From CAZDDI01 sp964504195 (lineage in GTDB: Bacteria; Chloroflexota; Anaerolineae; B4-G1; SLSP01), in assembly GCA_964504195.1 (NCBI GenBank), contig CAZDDI010000008.1, positions 49,998-113,997 on the forward strand: a stretch of DNA of 64,000 nucleotides, written 5' to 3'. Position numbers and translations under genes: made by a program. Each line of letters starts with the position of its first letter. Position 1 is the stretch's first letter. Under the pieces are notes generated by a model. The model did no database searches. It saw only the letters and a program-made list of their open reading frames with translations, and had not been told where the DNA came from. This document shows positions 18,180 through 27,301 of the stretch, in pieces.

Positions 18180-18523
18180 CAATCAAAGAGATGAGGTCAA
18201 TTCACACAGCCAACCATCACAATCGGTAGAGAGCAACCAATCCTTGAGGATATCCAGATGCGCGCCACCCGCTCATTGACTCGACGCTGCCTTCTCAGGC
18301 TGATCCTATCCTACCATCTAGGGAACAGATGTCAAATCAAGCCGGATTCAAGGATTCAATAGAGGCATAGCGATGATGCAAAGTTGGCGTCTTGGATTAT
18401 AATTACGATCTTCAATCGTGATGTACTGATACTCGCAACCTTGATAGAAGAATCTCCGTAATGCGTATGGCGTGTTTTCATCTACTGAGGTTCAGTTTCA
18501 TACCTAACTTTTAGGGGGTCAAA
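18180..18523. other. Intergenic region, no gene seen
   Basis: A divergent spacer between element A copy 2 and the DUF456 gene. No open frame or clear RNA element is supported. The minus strand has one T-box-like string (GCGGGTGGCGCGC), judged too weak to call. Confidence 0.4.
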
Positions 18524-19018
18524 ATGGAACCGTGGGTGGCAATTACCTTCAAGCTCATTGTGCTATCAGGAATGTTGTTGGGCCTGATAGGGCTAATCGT
18601 ACCAGTTTTCCCTGGCATCACCGTAATTTGGGTGTTGGCCCTTGTTCACGGGTTGATCTTTGGGTTCGCGCGCTTTGGAGGACTGTTGTTTGCCGTCATC
18701 ACGCTGCTGGCTGTAGCAGGTTGGACAGTGGACAATGTCTTGATAACGGCCATGGCTCGTGAAGGCGGCGCGCGGTGGACTTCAATTGGTGTCGCACTGG
18801 TCGCGGGTTTTGTGGGGAGTCTTTTCCTCACGCCTATCGGCGGCATCTTTACCGCGCTTGGGGGGCTGTACCTGGCCGAATATCTGGCGCGCAAAGACAA
18901 GACCGCGGCGTGGAAAGCCACCAAAGGCATGGCTTTGGGCTGGGGCTGGTCATTCGTCGCCCGTTTCAGTATCGGCGTGGTGATGATTGGCGTGTGGGCG
19001 ATATGGGCTTGGGCATAA
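18524..19018 (+). CDS. DUF456-family integral membrane protein
   Basis: 164 residues, almost entirely hydrophobic, with four to five predicted membrane segments. The pattern GLIGLIVPVFPGITVIW near the N-terminus and the glycine-rich middle (PIGGIFTALGGLYLAEYL) match the DUF456 family. Function is unknown. SD AGGGGG lies about 10 bases upstream of the ATG. It is transcribed alone. Confidence 0.8.
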   Translation: MEPWVAITFKLIVLSGMLLGLIGLIVPVFPGITVIWVLALVHGLIFGFARFGGLLFAVITLLAVAGWTVDNVLITAMAREGGARWTSIGVALVAGFVGSLFLTPIGGIFTALGGLYLAEYLARKDKTAAWKATKGMALGWGWSFVARFSIGVVMIGVWAIWAWA

Positions 19019-19053
19019 GCTTGCGAACGGGTTGATTTTGAAGCGGGTCGTAT

Positions 19054-19593
19054 TTAGCGGCGTGCTTGCGCCGCGTAATCCAACGCTCCTCCGGCTAATG
19101 CAGCAAAAACCCAGGCAATGTTGACATCGTCTTCGGTGAATGTTGTGCCAGAATGCTTGTTGAGCGCTTCCACAACCCCTATCGTTCGCCCCTGAACAAT
19201 CATCGGGACGGCAATCAGCCGCTGGGTCTTAAAGCCGGAGTAATCATCCACAGAAAAGAGAAAGCGCAAATCGGCGTAGGCGTCATTGACAACAAGCGCG
19301 CGCGCATTGTCGGACACCCACCCGGCAATGCCGTGATGCCGATCGAAGCGGTAGCCCCGCAGCGTATCTTTAGCATCGCCGTGAACAAGCATGAAGTGTA
19401 ATTCCCCAGCGGCCTCATCCACGAGTAGCATTGAGCCATCTTTGACATCCAATAAACGCAAGGTGCAGCCCAGCGCCGCATCCACCAATGCTACCATATC
19501 CCGCTCAGGGTTGAAGTGTGCGGTTGCATCGCTCAACGCCTGCAACGCATGTAGATAATCCCGCAACAATGCCGGCGAATCTATCTTATTCAT
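19054..19593 (-). CDS. GAF-domain protein
   Basis: 179 residues consisting of one GAF domain (about 22-175), recognisable by LLDVKDGSMLLVDEAAGELHF, GIAGWVSDNARALVVNDAY and the C-terminal IAVPMIVQGRTIGVVEALNK. No output domain is present, so it may act as a stand-alone small-molecule sensor or partner of another signalling protein. AAGGAGGG precedes the ATG by four bases. Confidence 0.82.
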   Translation of the reverse strand: MNKIDSPALLRDYLHALQALSDATAHFNPERDMVALVDAALGCTLRLLDVKDGSMLLVDEAAGELHFMLVHGDAKDTLRGYRFDRHHGIAGWVSDNARALVVNDAYADLRFLFSVDDYSGFKTQRLIAVPMIVQGRTIGVVEALNKHSGTTFTEDDVNIAWVFAALAGGALDYAAQARR

Positions 19594-19610
19594 AGTACCC
19601 TCCTTGCTCT

Positions 19611-19666
19611 TGTAGACTTAAGGCCTGGAAACCTACCAGGCCTATACCCTAAACTTAATGATATTG
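19611..19666. repeat. Element B, half copy
   Basis: 56 bp matching the right half of the full copy at 25191-25323, from TGTAGACT to CTTAATGATATTG. Confidence 0.7.
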
Positions 19667-20296
19667 ATCGGGTTTCAGATTGTCCACTGGCTGCATAGTC
19701 ATCTGTTCTGCTGCGTAGGGCTTGAGCCAGGGTTGTAGCTGCTCCGGGGAGATTGCTGTGGGTGTAAGCCAAAGTGCGTAAGCTGCCGGTGGTAAAATCA
19801 CCGGCATTCGGTTGTGGATGGGCAATACCAGCGCGTTCGGCTCAGTGGTGATGATAGTACACGATGTCACGGGTTCACCTGTCGGCAGGCGCCACACTTC
19901 CCACAACCCGGCAAACGCGAACGGCTCTTCAGAAGCCAGGGTAAAGCGATAGGGAGTTTTAGTGCGTGTACCTGACTCTGCGCGCCATTCGTAGAAACCA
20001 TCCGCTAAAATCAGGCACCGCCGCTGGCGATATGCGGCGCGAAACGCGGGTTTTTCAGCCAGCGTTTCTGCGCGTGCGTTGATCATTCGGTTGCCGATGG
20101 TCAGGTCTGTAGCCCACGGGGGAACCAATCCCCAACGAAAAAACTCGACCCGCCGAGCGTCAGTGTTAGCAATCGCGGCAATTGACTGCGTAGGCGCGAT
20201 GTTATAGCGAGGGCGTAGGTCAGCGGGAATCTCAAAGCCAGGGAAAGCCACTTGCAATGCTTCCGGCCCTAGTATCAGTGAAAAGCGTCCGCACAT
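19655..20296 (-). CDS. HMCES/YedK-type abasic-site DNA-protein crosslink protein (SRAP)
   Basis: 213 residues. Cys2 in MCGRF, Asn in RMINARAET, Glu in DGFYEW and His in IHNRMP reproduce the SRAP active site, in which Cys2 forms a thiazolidine with abasic sites in single-stranded DNA. All four key residues are present, so it should protect replication-associated abasic lesions. It is flanked by small inverted repeats. The C-terminal codons overlap the half copy of element B by 12 bases, so the insertion may have shaped the end of the protein. Confidence 0.92.
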   Translation of the reverse strand: MCGRFSLILGPEALQVAFPGFEIPADLRPRYNIAPTQSIAAIANTDARRVEFFRWGLVPPWATDLTIGNRMINARAETLAEKPAFRAAYRQRRCLILADGFYEWRAESGTRTKTPYRFTLASEEPFAFAGLWEVWRLPTGEPVTSCTIITTEPNALVLPIHNRMPVILPPAAYALWLTPTAISPEQLQPWLKPYAAEQMTMQPVDNLKPDQYH

Positions 20297-20308
20297 AGTC
20301 CCCCTGCG

Positions 20309-20350
20309 CTAAAAGACCTGCCGGGTTTTGAAAACCTGACAGGCCTTTAG
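20309..20350. repeat. Palindromic CCTGCCGGGTTT hairpin
   Basis: AGACCTGCCGGGTTTT and AAAACCTGACAGGCCT form an imperfect inverted repeat between the HMCES gene and the histidine kinase stop; related to the hairpin at 47514. Confidence 0.5.
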
Positions 20351-23175
20351 GTTTTTTCGGGCAGCGGCAATGTAAAAATGAAGCGGCTGCCCTGCCCCAT
20401 AGAGCTTTCGGCCCAAATATAGCCGCCGTGATGCGCAACGATTTCTTTGCATATAGACAACCCTAGTCCGGTGCCGGAACGGCGCGTACCGGAGGTGCGC
20501 TCTCCAGCCTGCCGGAAACGCTCGAAAATCATACCTAAATCGTGCTCAGAGATGCCCGTTCCGGTATCTTGCACCCAAACGATTACCAATGGATGTTCCG
20601 CAGGCAACCCTGTAGGTACAGATGAGTGGCGTGCCCCGAACGGAGGCAAGGTTTCACCTGCGATGAGCAAGCGCGCCCCTACTGTTACCTTGCCAGCGTC
20701 GGTAAACTTGAGGGCGTTGGAGAGTAAATTCGTGATGACCTGCACCAGCCGATCACGATCGCCATACAATGCTGGTAAATCTGCTGCCAAGTCCAACTGC
20801 ACCGGGATGCTTTTTTCGTAAGTCAACGAGCGAATCGCGCTCACGGCGCTTTCTACAATCTCATCTAGCGTTACCCCATTCATGTCCCACTCGATACGCC
20901 CGGCTTCCATCTTAGCAATATCCAGTACGTCGTTGATGAGACGTGTGAGGCGCTCCCCCTCACTGATAATGATGTTGATATTTTCGTTGATGCGCTGCGC
21001 CGCCCGTTGACCGCGCGCGTGATCGTCAGGGATCAACGGCTGCACATTGCGCTCAAATTGTTTCTGAATCAAACGGCTAAAACCCAATACGGAAGTCATT
21101 GGTGTGCGTAGCTCGTGAGAGACCATCGAAACAAAATCGTCCTTCATGCGTGCAGCCTGCACTTCTTGGGTGATATTGCGAACCACCGTGACCGCGCCGC
21201 CGCGGCCATCGGTTCCAGTGCCCAGCGTGCAGGCTGAGGCGCGATAGACCTGCCGCCCCCAGTGACTATCCACTGAAAGGACGGTACCAGGAACTTCCAA
21301 GGTTGCGGCCACCGTTTGCGCCAGAAGCGCATCGGGCCAGACTTGTGCTAACGGCTGCCGCAACAGTGCGGACGCTGGTCGCCCTATCATCGCTGTAAAC
21401 GCCGGATTAACCAAGGCGATCAAGCCTGCGGTATCTGTAACCACCAACCCATCAGCCATATTGCGGAGAATGACATCGAGCTTGATGTTCTGCTCCAACA
21501 AGCTCGCGTTCACCTGCTCCAACTGCTGTGTGCGGGCCTGCACTTGCTGCTCCAGAGTGCGGCTGTATATCTCTACTTGACGATAAAGACGGGCATTCTC
21601 CACCGACACTGCCGCCTGCTTGCCCAATCCACCGAGTAGCTCTATCTCGCGGTAGCTGAAGCCGCCGCCGGAGAGTTTCGGCCCAAGCAAATAAATGCCC
21701 ACCAAACGTTTGGCCACCTGTAATGGAATGACCAGTGCGACTTCGTGAACTTTAAGATACTCAAACACAGCGATTGGCAAATCGGGAGGCGCGTATGCTG
21801 GCGTGAAAGGTTCGCGGTGAGTTTGCAAATAGTGCGCCAACGGATGTTCCAACGGCAACGAAGCCATCGCCGCGTCGGCACCCACTCCATTCAAAGCGTC
21901 ACCTTCCAGGTTTAAAATAGCCAGCGTGGCCCAACTGATTTGCAACTGTTGAGGTAGTTGCTCTGTTAGCAGCGTAGCTAGTTTGCGCATAACGATGCTG
22001 GTGGCAACCTGGGCGCTCAGGGTCGGTACCGCCTCGCGATAATCAATACGCGTGCGATAGAAGGCGCGGTCAATTAAGGCCTGTGTGCGTTGACGCAAGG
22101 GATTAAATGCCAACGCAATCGCCAATGTCGCCGCGAACACTACAAAAGTCTCATTGCCCCAATTCAGGACTACTCGCACTAACAAAGTCAACAAGAAAAC
22201 CAGTGCCAAGTAGAGCGCCCCTAATACGGTGGTGACCGTACCATACACCATACTGCGATTGAGAAGCAAATCCAGGTCCCACAAACGGTAACGCATGGCC
22301 GACACAGTAATTGCCAAAAGCAACAACAAGGGGGGGAAGTAATCAAAAGCTAAAGTGCCAACCAAATGAAAAACCAGGGCGGATACACCAGAAGCCGAAA
22401 ACAATGTGCTCAGCAAAGTACGTCCTGCAACTCCCCCAACACCAGCCGCTATGACCGCCAATATCGAGCCGAGCACCACCCACTTGGTTTGCTGACGTTG
22501 CAAAGGCGTGGAGACAAACATATAGCGATAAACTTGTGCCACGAAACCAGGGAAATAGCCCATACCATACAAGAGTAGAACCAGAGAGGGATCAAACAAG
22601 GGCATTGACAACAGCGGCATAATGAAGGTAAAAATACCCCAGCCCAAGGCTAACCAGCGTGTCCATACTGGCACGAAGCGCCCATCAGGAAACACCAGAA
22701 AGAAAATAATGGTCAACGTTTTGCTAACTGCGTAGAGAATCTGTATCGTCCACCCGCCGGGGGTATACAACAACACTTCTAGCGTAGGAACGAAAAGCAC
22801 AAACGATAGCGTGATAGTTAGGGCCATTAAGAGGGTGAGCGGATCATTGGAACGTCGGCGAAGCAAAATCAGTCCCACACCCAGAAAGGCAGTCAGCATC
22901 AGGGCTTCAGGGACCAGCGAGTAAAAGGCGAAGAACTGCGTGGAAAGCCCCAAGATTTCGAGCGCATCTATGTAAGTAATGGCAGCGCTGAGTAGCTGGT
23001 TAAAACGTAGCGGTGCGGCCTTCACAAACGTAACCAACAGGGCCAACATCAACGCGCCCACCACCAGGCGCGCGAGCACCAGACAGCGCGCCCGGCTATC
23101 ACAAGACATCTGCAAATTCAGATGCACTTTAGATTCATGCCCTATATCGTTGGAAGAACGCATAATAATCGGCAA
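20347..23175 (-). CDS. Multi-TM sensor histidine kinase with GAF and PAS domains
   Basis: 942 residues from a TTG at 23175 (SD AAGG four bases upstream), or 938 from ATG 23163, which has poorer spacing. The N-terminal half holds about ten hydrophobic segments up to residue about 350. A GAF-like domain follows (about 370-540), then a coiled coil, a PAS domain (LLEQNIKLDVILRNMADGLV region), HisKA with His687 (SHELRTPMTSV) and HATPase_c (NLLSNALKF, DTGTGIS, GTGLGLSICKEI). The catalytic boxes are intact. The membrane part may sense lipids or membrane state; no ligand is evident. No response regulator is adjacent. Confidence 0.88.
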   Translation of the reverse strand: MPIIMRSSNDIGHESKVHLNLQMSCDSRARCLVLARLVVGALMLALLVTFVKAAPLRFNQLLSAAITYIDALEILGLSTQFFAFYSLVPEALMLTAFLGVGLILLRRRSNDPLTLLMALTITLSFVLFVPTLEVLLYTPGGWTIQILYAVSKTLTIIFFLVFPDGRFVPVWTRWLALGWGIFTFIMPLLSMPLFDPSLVLLLYGMGYFPGFVAQVYRYMFVSTPLQRQQTKWVVLGSILAVIAAGVGGVAGRTLLSTLFSASGVSALVFHLVGTLAFDYFPPLLLLLAITVSAMRYRLWDLDLLLNRSMVYGTVTTVLGALYLALVFLLTLLVRVVLNWGNETFVVFAATLAIALAFNPLRQRTQALIDRAFYRTRIDYREAVPTLSAQVATSIVMRKLATLLTEQLPQQLQISWATLAILNLEGDALNGVGADAAMASLPLEHPLAHYLQTHREPFTPAYAPPDLPIAVFEYLKVHEVALVIPLQVAKRLVGIYLLGPKLSGGGFSYREIELLGGLGKQAAVSVENARLYRQVEIYSRTLEQQVQARTQQLEQVNASLLEQNIKLDVILRNMADGLVVTDTAGLIALVNPAFTAMIGRPASALLRQPLAQVWPDALLAQTVAATLEVPGTVLSVDSHWGRQVYRASACTLGTGTDGRGGAVTVVRNITQEVQAARMKDDFVSMVSHELRTPMTSVLGFSRLIQKQFERNVQPLIPDDHARGQRAAQRINENINIIISEGERLTRLINDVLDIAKMEAGRIEWDMNGVTLDEIVESAVSAIRSLTYEKSIPVQLDLAADLPALYGDRDRLVQVITNLLSNALKFTDAGKVTVGARLLIAGETLPPFGARHSSVPTGLPAEHPLVIVWVQDTGTGISEHDLGMIFERFRQAGERTSGTRRSGTGLGLSICKEIVAHHGGYIWAESSMGQGSRFIFTLPLPEKT

Positions 23176-23281
23176 AGCACCTTCTGTTAGTTACGCAAGT
23201 CACGCAGACAAGGTTGCACTTTTCTACCCCAAGGTACAAACAGCAATCAGTCAATCCGAGAAGCACAACTATTTCTATACT

Positions 23282-23414
23282 CAATGTCATTAAGTTTAGG
23301 TATAGACCTGGTAAGTTTCAAGGCCTTGAGTCTACAAGAGGCTGCTATTCACTGGTAAAATACTACCAGAACCAATTTGGGAGAAACCTGCCAAGTCTTA
23401 CCTTAATGCCGTTG
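23282..23414. repeat. Element B, full copy (+ orientation)
   Basis: 133 bp starting CAATGTCATTAAG and ending CTTAATGCCGTTG, so the ends are inverted repeats. The inside holds CCTGGTAAGTTTCAAGGCC and GGGAGAAACCTGCCAAG. Its reverse complement aligns with the copy at 25191. Confidence 0.75.
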
Positions 23415-23745
23415 TTTCTACACTAATCGTACCACAACCCTGTATCTGAGCAAATTACCTCTTGACAAATCTTATTTGTAATTGCGAGTCGCGCCTTTGA
23501 GGTTAAGTAATCTCCTACATGGTTGAGATTGCACCGATTGGAGATGAATGGACGCTGCATAGACGTGGTTCGCAATGGCAAATACTACAACAGATATAGA
23601 CCTGGATGAGCTTTTGGGGCGTGAAATGTGATGTATGAAACGCGCATGGAACTTCTGAGCGTAACACAGCGTCTATAAACCAGGCAAGTCGCTGACTTGC
23701 TTTTTCGTCTTTTCGCTGATTCGCTATTTGATCAGGAGGAGTTCC
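23415..23745. other. Serpin upstream region
   Basis: No convincing gene. A TTGACA occurs at 23462. A 26-codon frame at 23519-23599 (starting MVEIAPIGDEW) lacks an SD and is not called. The region ends in a strong hairpin with T-run just before the serpin SD. Confidence 0.4.
23684..23705 (+). terminator. Hairpin with T-run upstream of the serpin gene
   Basis: GCAAGTC-gct-GACTTGC followed by TTTTT. It lies 40 bases before the serpin start, so it either ends a short upstream transcript or attenuates serpin expression. Confidence 0.65.
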
Positions 23746-25077
23746 ATGAAAAAACAAGTATTTTCGATAATGTTGTTAATTGGGCTACTGGCGGCCTGCA
23801 CGCCGACTGCACCGCCAACCACGTCGCCGCTCGATTCGCCCATAGCGCAATCCACCATCCCGCCAGCTGTCACCGGGGATATGGCCCGCTCGGCGCTGGC
23901 GCGCGAGACGGCGCGCACTATCCCCCAGCAGGACACCGCCGCGTTGGTTGCTGGCAATACAGCCTTTGCTGTGGATATGTATCACGCGCTGCGCGACCAA
24001 CCCGGCAATCTGTTCTACTCACCGCACAGTATCTCCACTGCACTGGCAATGACCTATGCCGGCGCGCGCGGGCAAACCGCAGAAGAAATGGCGCAAACGC
24101 TCCACTTCACGCTCCCCCGCGAACGGTTTTATCCGGCCTTCAATGCGCTCGACCTGGCCCTCACCACGTCTCAACCGGCTACAGAAGATATGCAGCCCTT
24201 CACGCTGGATGTCGTGAACTCGCTGTGGGGTGAGCGCACCTACACCTTCCTGCCAGAGTACCTCGATCTGTTGGCCCTGCATTATGGCGCGGGGATGCGC
24301 CTTACCGATTACATCGGCAACCCCGAAGGTGCACGGCAGGCCATCAACGCCTGGGTAAGCGAGCAAACCCGTGAGCGGATCAAAGACCTAATCCCTGCCG
24401 GCGCGATTGATAGCGATACCCGCCTGACGTTAGTCAATGCCATCTATTTCAAGGCCGATTGGGTTTTCCAATTTGAGGAACGCTTGACGGAGGATGGTGA
24501 TTTCAACCTACTGGATGGCTCGCAGGTTACAGCCGCCATGATGCACTGGGATATACCCAACTCAGTAGCCTACACCAGTGCACCGGGCTATCAGGCAGTG
24601 GAATTGCCCTATCAAGGCGGCACGGCCTCGATGGTGCTGCTAGTCCCTGACGCGGGCAAGTTTGCAGGTTTCGAATCCGAGCTAACAGCGGCACAGCTGG
24701 ATGCCACCCTCAAAAACCTGGAACGCCGCAGCGTGCAACTGAGCCTGCCGCAGTTTACCTTCGAGAGCGAATTCGATCTCGTCCGCACCTTAGCCGGTTT
24801 GGGGATGCCTACAGCGATGAGCGGTGGACAGGCTGATTTCTCCGGCATGGATGGGACGCGCAACCTGTCTATCGGCGCCGTCATCCACAAAGCGTTTGTG
24901 GCTGTGGATGAGAAGGGCACAGAAGCCGCTGCTGCCACCGCCGTCACCATGCGCCTCACTTCTCTACCTATGGAAGATGTAGTGCTCACGGTGGATCGCC
25001 CCTTCCTGTTCCTCATTCGCGATACGGATACCGGCGCGATTTTGTTCATCGGGCGCGTAATGAACCCGGCGCAGTAA
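23746..25077 (+). CDS. Serpin-family protease inhibitor (lipoprotein)
   Basis: 443 residues. A lipoprotein signal (LLIGLLAAC, Cys near residue 18) is followed by a Pro/Thr/Ser linker and a full serpin fold from about residue 70 (NTAFAVDMYHALR) to the end. The signature near the C-terminus (VDRPFLFLIRDTDTGAILFIGRV) and the reactive-loop hinge EKGTEAAAATAV, rich in small residues, indicate an inhibitory serpin. Counting from the hinge places the scissile bond near R-L-T-S, which points to an elastase- or subtilisin-like target, as inference. ATG 23746 has AGGAGG seven bases upstream. Confidence 0.93.
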   Translation: MKKQVFSIMLLIGLLAACTPTAPPTTSPLDSPIAQSTIPPAVTGDMARSALARETARTIPQQDTAALVAGNTAFAVDMYHALRDQPGNLFYSPHSISTALAMTYAGARGQTAEEMAQTLHFTLPRERFYPAFNALDLALTTSQPATEDMQPFTLDVVNSLWGERTYTFLPEYLDLLALHYGAGMRLTDYIGNPEGARQAINAWVSEQTRERIKDLIPAGAIDSDTRLTLVNAIYFKADWVFQFEERLTEDGDFNLLDGSQVTAAMMHWDIPNSVAYTSAPGYQAVELPYQGGTASMVLLVPDAGKFAGFESELTAAQLDATLKNLERRSVQLSLPQFTFESEFDLVRTLAGLGMPTAMSGGQADFSGMDGTRNLSIGAVIHKAFVAVDEKGTEAAAATAVTMRLTSLPMEDVVLTVDRPFLFLIRDTDTGAILFIGRVMNPAQ

Positions 25078-25099
25078 CAACCAGTAGCGTTTGCCAACA

Positions 25100-25134
25100 A
25101 GCGTGAAACGCGAGCTCCGGCTCACGTTTCACGC
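25100..25134 (+). terminator. Terminator after serpin
   Basis: AGCGTGAAACG and CGTTTCACGCT form an 11-bp perfect stem 23 bases after the stop, followed by TTTGTATTTC. Confidence 0.7.
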
Positions 25135-25190
25135 TTTGTATTTCAGGGCACTTGCTCTCTCGCCACCTTGCGGCATAATGGGGAAAATCA

Positions 25191-25323
25191 CAATGTCATC
25201 AAGTTAAGACCTGGCAGGTTTCGTCCCAATTGGGTATGGTAGTATTTTACCGGTGAATCAGACATTTTGTAGACTCAAGGCCTGGAAACCTGCCCGGTCT
25301 ATGCCCTAAACTTAATGACATTG
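25191..25323. repeat. Element B, full copy (- orientation)
   Basis: 133 bp with inverted ends CAATGTCATCAAG and CTTAATGACATTG; the reverse complement of the 23282-23414 copy matches along the length. It ends about 20 bp before the cupin gene. Confidence 0.78.
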
Positions 25324-25345
25324 GAAAAAATCATAGACAAGGATC

Positions 25346-25900
25346 ATGACAATGAGCAACGAGCACACCCATGACGTACCTTGGGAACCCGAACCGATTG
25401 CAGGGGAGCTGTTCCACCAGCCCGAAGCGTGGGCTAACATCAATGGCGCGCCTTACGACGAGACTTCCGGCGTCATCTACAAGCGCGCGGCGCATATCAA
25501 GCGCGTGCGCTACACTCCGGCTGATCCTGCGCCGGAGATGCCCCCCGCCTGGCAAGGCAAGGGGGAGGCGGTAGTACGCTGGCTCTTCAGCGAGCAGCCT
25601 GGCACGGCGGAACAGCTACTAAACGGGGCGACGCTCGAATTTTTACACGACACTACGCTTAAATCCGGCTCGGCAACCGGGATGCAGGCCCATCCAGACG
25701 TAGCCGAGATCTTCTATGTCCTCAGTGGGGATGGGGAACTGCGCCATCGCTCGGTATCGGGTAGTCCGGTCATCATCCGCGTCTTAAGGGCAGGCGATGC
25801 GGCCTTGGTTCGTGGCGGGGAATACCACAGCATTGCCAATCGCTCCGCTGAAGCAGACCTGCGGCTAATAGTCATCGGGCTTAGACTTGGTGAGTCTTAA
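25346..25900 (+). CDS. Cupin-domain protein
   Basis: 184 residues with one cupin barrel in the C-terminal half. The metal-site motifs are AHPDVAEIFYVLSGDGEL (His and Glu) and GGEYHSIAN (second His). The N-terminal 85 residues have no recognisable domain. Two in-frame ATG codons (25346 and 25352) follow AAGG; the choice makes little difference. It is seven bases upstream of the flavoprotein gene, so the two are probably cotranscribed. Substrate unknown. Confidence 0.78.
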   Translation: MTMSNEHTHDVPWEPEPIAGELFHQPEAWANINGAPYDETSGVIYKRAAHIKRVRYTPADPAPEMPPAWQGKGEAVVRWLFSEQPGTAEQLLNGATLEFLHDTTLKSGSATGMQAHPDVAEIFYVLSGDGELRHRSVSGSPVIIRVLRAGDAALVRGGEYHSIANRSAEADLRLIVIGLRLGES

Positions 25901-25906
25901 AAATCT

Positions 25907-27193
25907 ATGAATCAGCGTATCATCATCATTGGCGCAGGAGCGGCGGGGTTACTGGCTGCCGGGCGCGCAGCAGAGCTCGGTGCACAGGTGCTGCTTCTGG
26001 AGAAGACCGAAGAGGCAGGTAAGAAAATTCTAGTTACTGGGCAAGGCCGTTGTAATGTAACTAATACCGCGCCGCTGGAGGAATTCCTCACGGCTTTTGG
26101 ACGTAACGGAGCCTTTCTACGTAACGCTTTCCACCGATTTTTCCGCGATGAGCTGCTCGCACTCCTGCGACGTTACGGGGTAGAAACCCAGAGCGAACGC
26201 GGCGGGCGCATCTTCCCTGTCTCGAACCAGGCCGTGGATGTGCGCGATGCGCTGTTGCGCTACGCCATACAGAATGGTGCGCAGGTGCGTACCCGCACGC
26301 CCGTTTTGGCACTCCTTGGGGCAGAGGGGCACATTCAGGGAGTACAGCTGAGCGGGGGCGAGGTGTTATCGGCTGCGGCGGTTATCCTTACCACTGGCGG
26401 TGCATCCTGGGCAGCGACCGGCTCAACTGGCGATGGTTATCGCATGGCGCAGGAGATCGGGCATACGCTCGTTCCCTTGCGTCCGGCGCTTGTGCCACTC
26501 ACTGTCGCCGAGCGCGATCGGGCAAAACGGCTCCAGGGTGTGAGTCTGCGCAATATCCGCTGCACATTGTACCAGCAAACACCTGGCAGCAAGGAAAAGC
26601 CGTTGCCGCCGCCTTACCCTGTCCCACCGACCGGAGAACTGCTCTTTACTCATTTTGGCCTTTCCGGGCCGCTCGTGCTGAGCCTGTCGCTGGCGGTAGT
26701 GGATGCACTGCGCGCCAGTAAGACCGTTACGCTTTCGATTGACCTCAAGCCGGGAATGACCGCAGAAGATGTGCGCAATCGTTTGCAGCGAGAGTTCGAG
26801 CAAGCCCCTAAGCGTTTGCTGCCGAACCTGCTCCGGGGTTGGGCACCCGCCACATTGGCAGAAACGCTGGCAAGTGAAAGTGGGGTTGCTGCCGAACAGC
26901 CCGTTCACACCCTTCGCGCTGAAGAACGCGAGACCCTGGTCAAGCTCTTCAAGGATTTTCGCTGGCGAATTACTGGTACACTGAGACTGGAGTCTGGGAT
27001 GGTAACTGCGGGGGGCGTGGTGCTGAAAGAAGTGGACCCCATCACATTTGCCTCGAAGCAGATTGCCGGGCTTTATCTGGCTGGTGAAGTGCTTGATCTG
27101 GCTGCTGATACAGGCGGCTACAACCTGCAAGCCGCGTTCACCAGCGGCTATTTGGCCGGACAGGCGGCAGCGCAAGCCATAACCGGATTGTAA
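25907..27193 (+). CDS. HI0933/BaiN-type NAD(P)/FAD-dependent oxidoreductase
   Basis: 428 residues. The N-terminus has the dinucleotide-binding GAGAAGLLAAGRAAELG (about 8-24), LLEKTEEAGKKILVTGQGRCNVTN is the family hallmark (in two parts), TTGGASWAATGSTGDGY follows, and the C-terminal FAD motif is LAGEVLDLAADTGGYNLQ. This matches the uncharacterised HI0933 flavoprotein family, of which BaiN-like members have been proposed to act on steroids. The physiological substrate here is unknown. Confidence 0.9.
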   Translation: MNQRIIIIGAGAAGLLAAGRAAELGAQVLLLEKTEEAGKKILVTGQGRCNVTNTAPLEEFLTAFGRNGAFLRNAFHRFFRDELLALLRRYGVETQSERGGRIFPVSNQAVDVRDALLRYAIQNGAQVRTRTPVLALLGAEGHIQGVQLSGGEVLSAAAVILTTGGASWAATGSTGDGYRMAQEIGHTLVPLRPALVPLTVAERDRAKRLQGVSLRNIRCTLYQQTPGSKEKPLPPPYPVPPTGELLFTHFGLSGPLVLSLSLAVVDALRASKTVTLSIDLKPGMTAEDVRNRLQREFEQAPKRLLPNLLRGWAPATLAETLASESGVAAEQPVHTLRAEERETLVKLFKDFRWRITGTLRLESGMVTAGGVVLKEVDPITFASKQIAGLYLAGEVLDLAADTGGYNLQAAFTSGYLAGQAAAQAITGL

Positions 27194-27301
27194 CCCGCGC
27201 CTGATCAACTTTCCACACAAGCTGCTTAACTAGCCATCATTTTCCGTGCTACAATAAAAGCATCACCCTACTCATGCTATTTAGCAGAAGGAGACTATTC
27301 C

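Noticed and set aside
18230..18330. T-box-like string GCGGGTGGCGCGC on the minus strand upstream of the asparagine synthetase-like gene
   Set aside because: It lacks the ACCGCG part of the consensus, no specifier loop or stem I could be built, and the terminator is about 270 bases away across an inserted repeat.
23519..23599. 26-codon ORF upstream of the serpin gene
   Set aside because: No ribosome binding site and an overlapping second short frame is equally open; evidence is insufficient.
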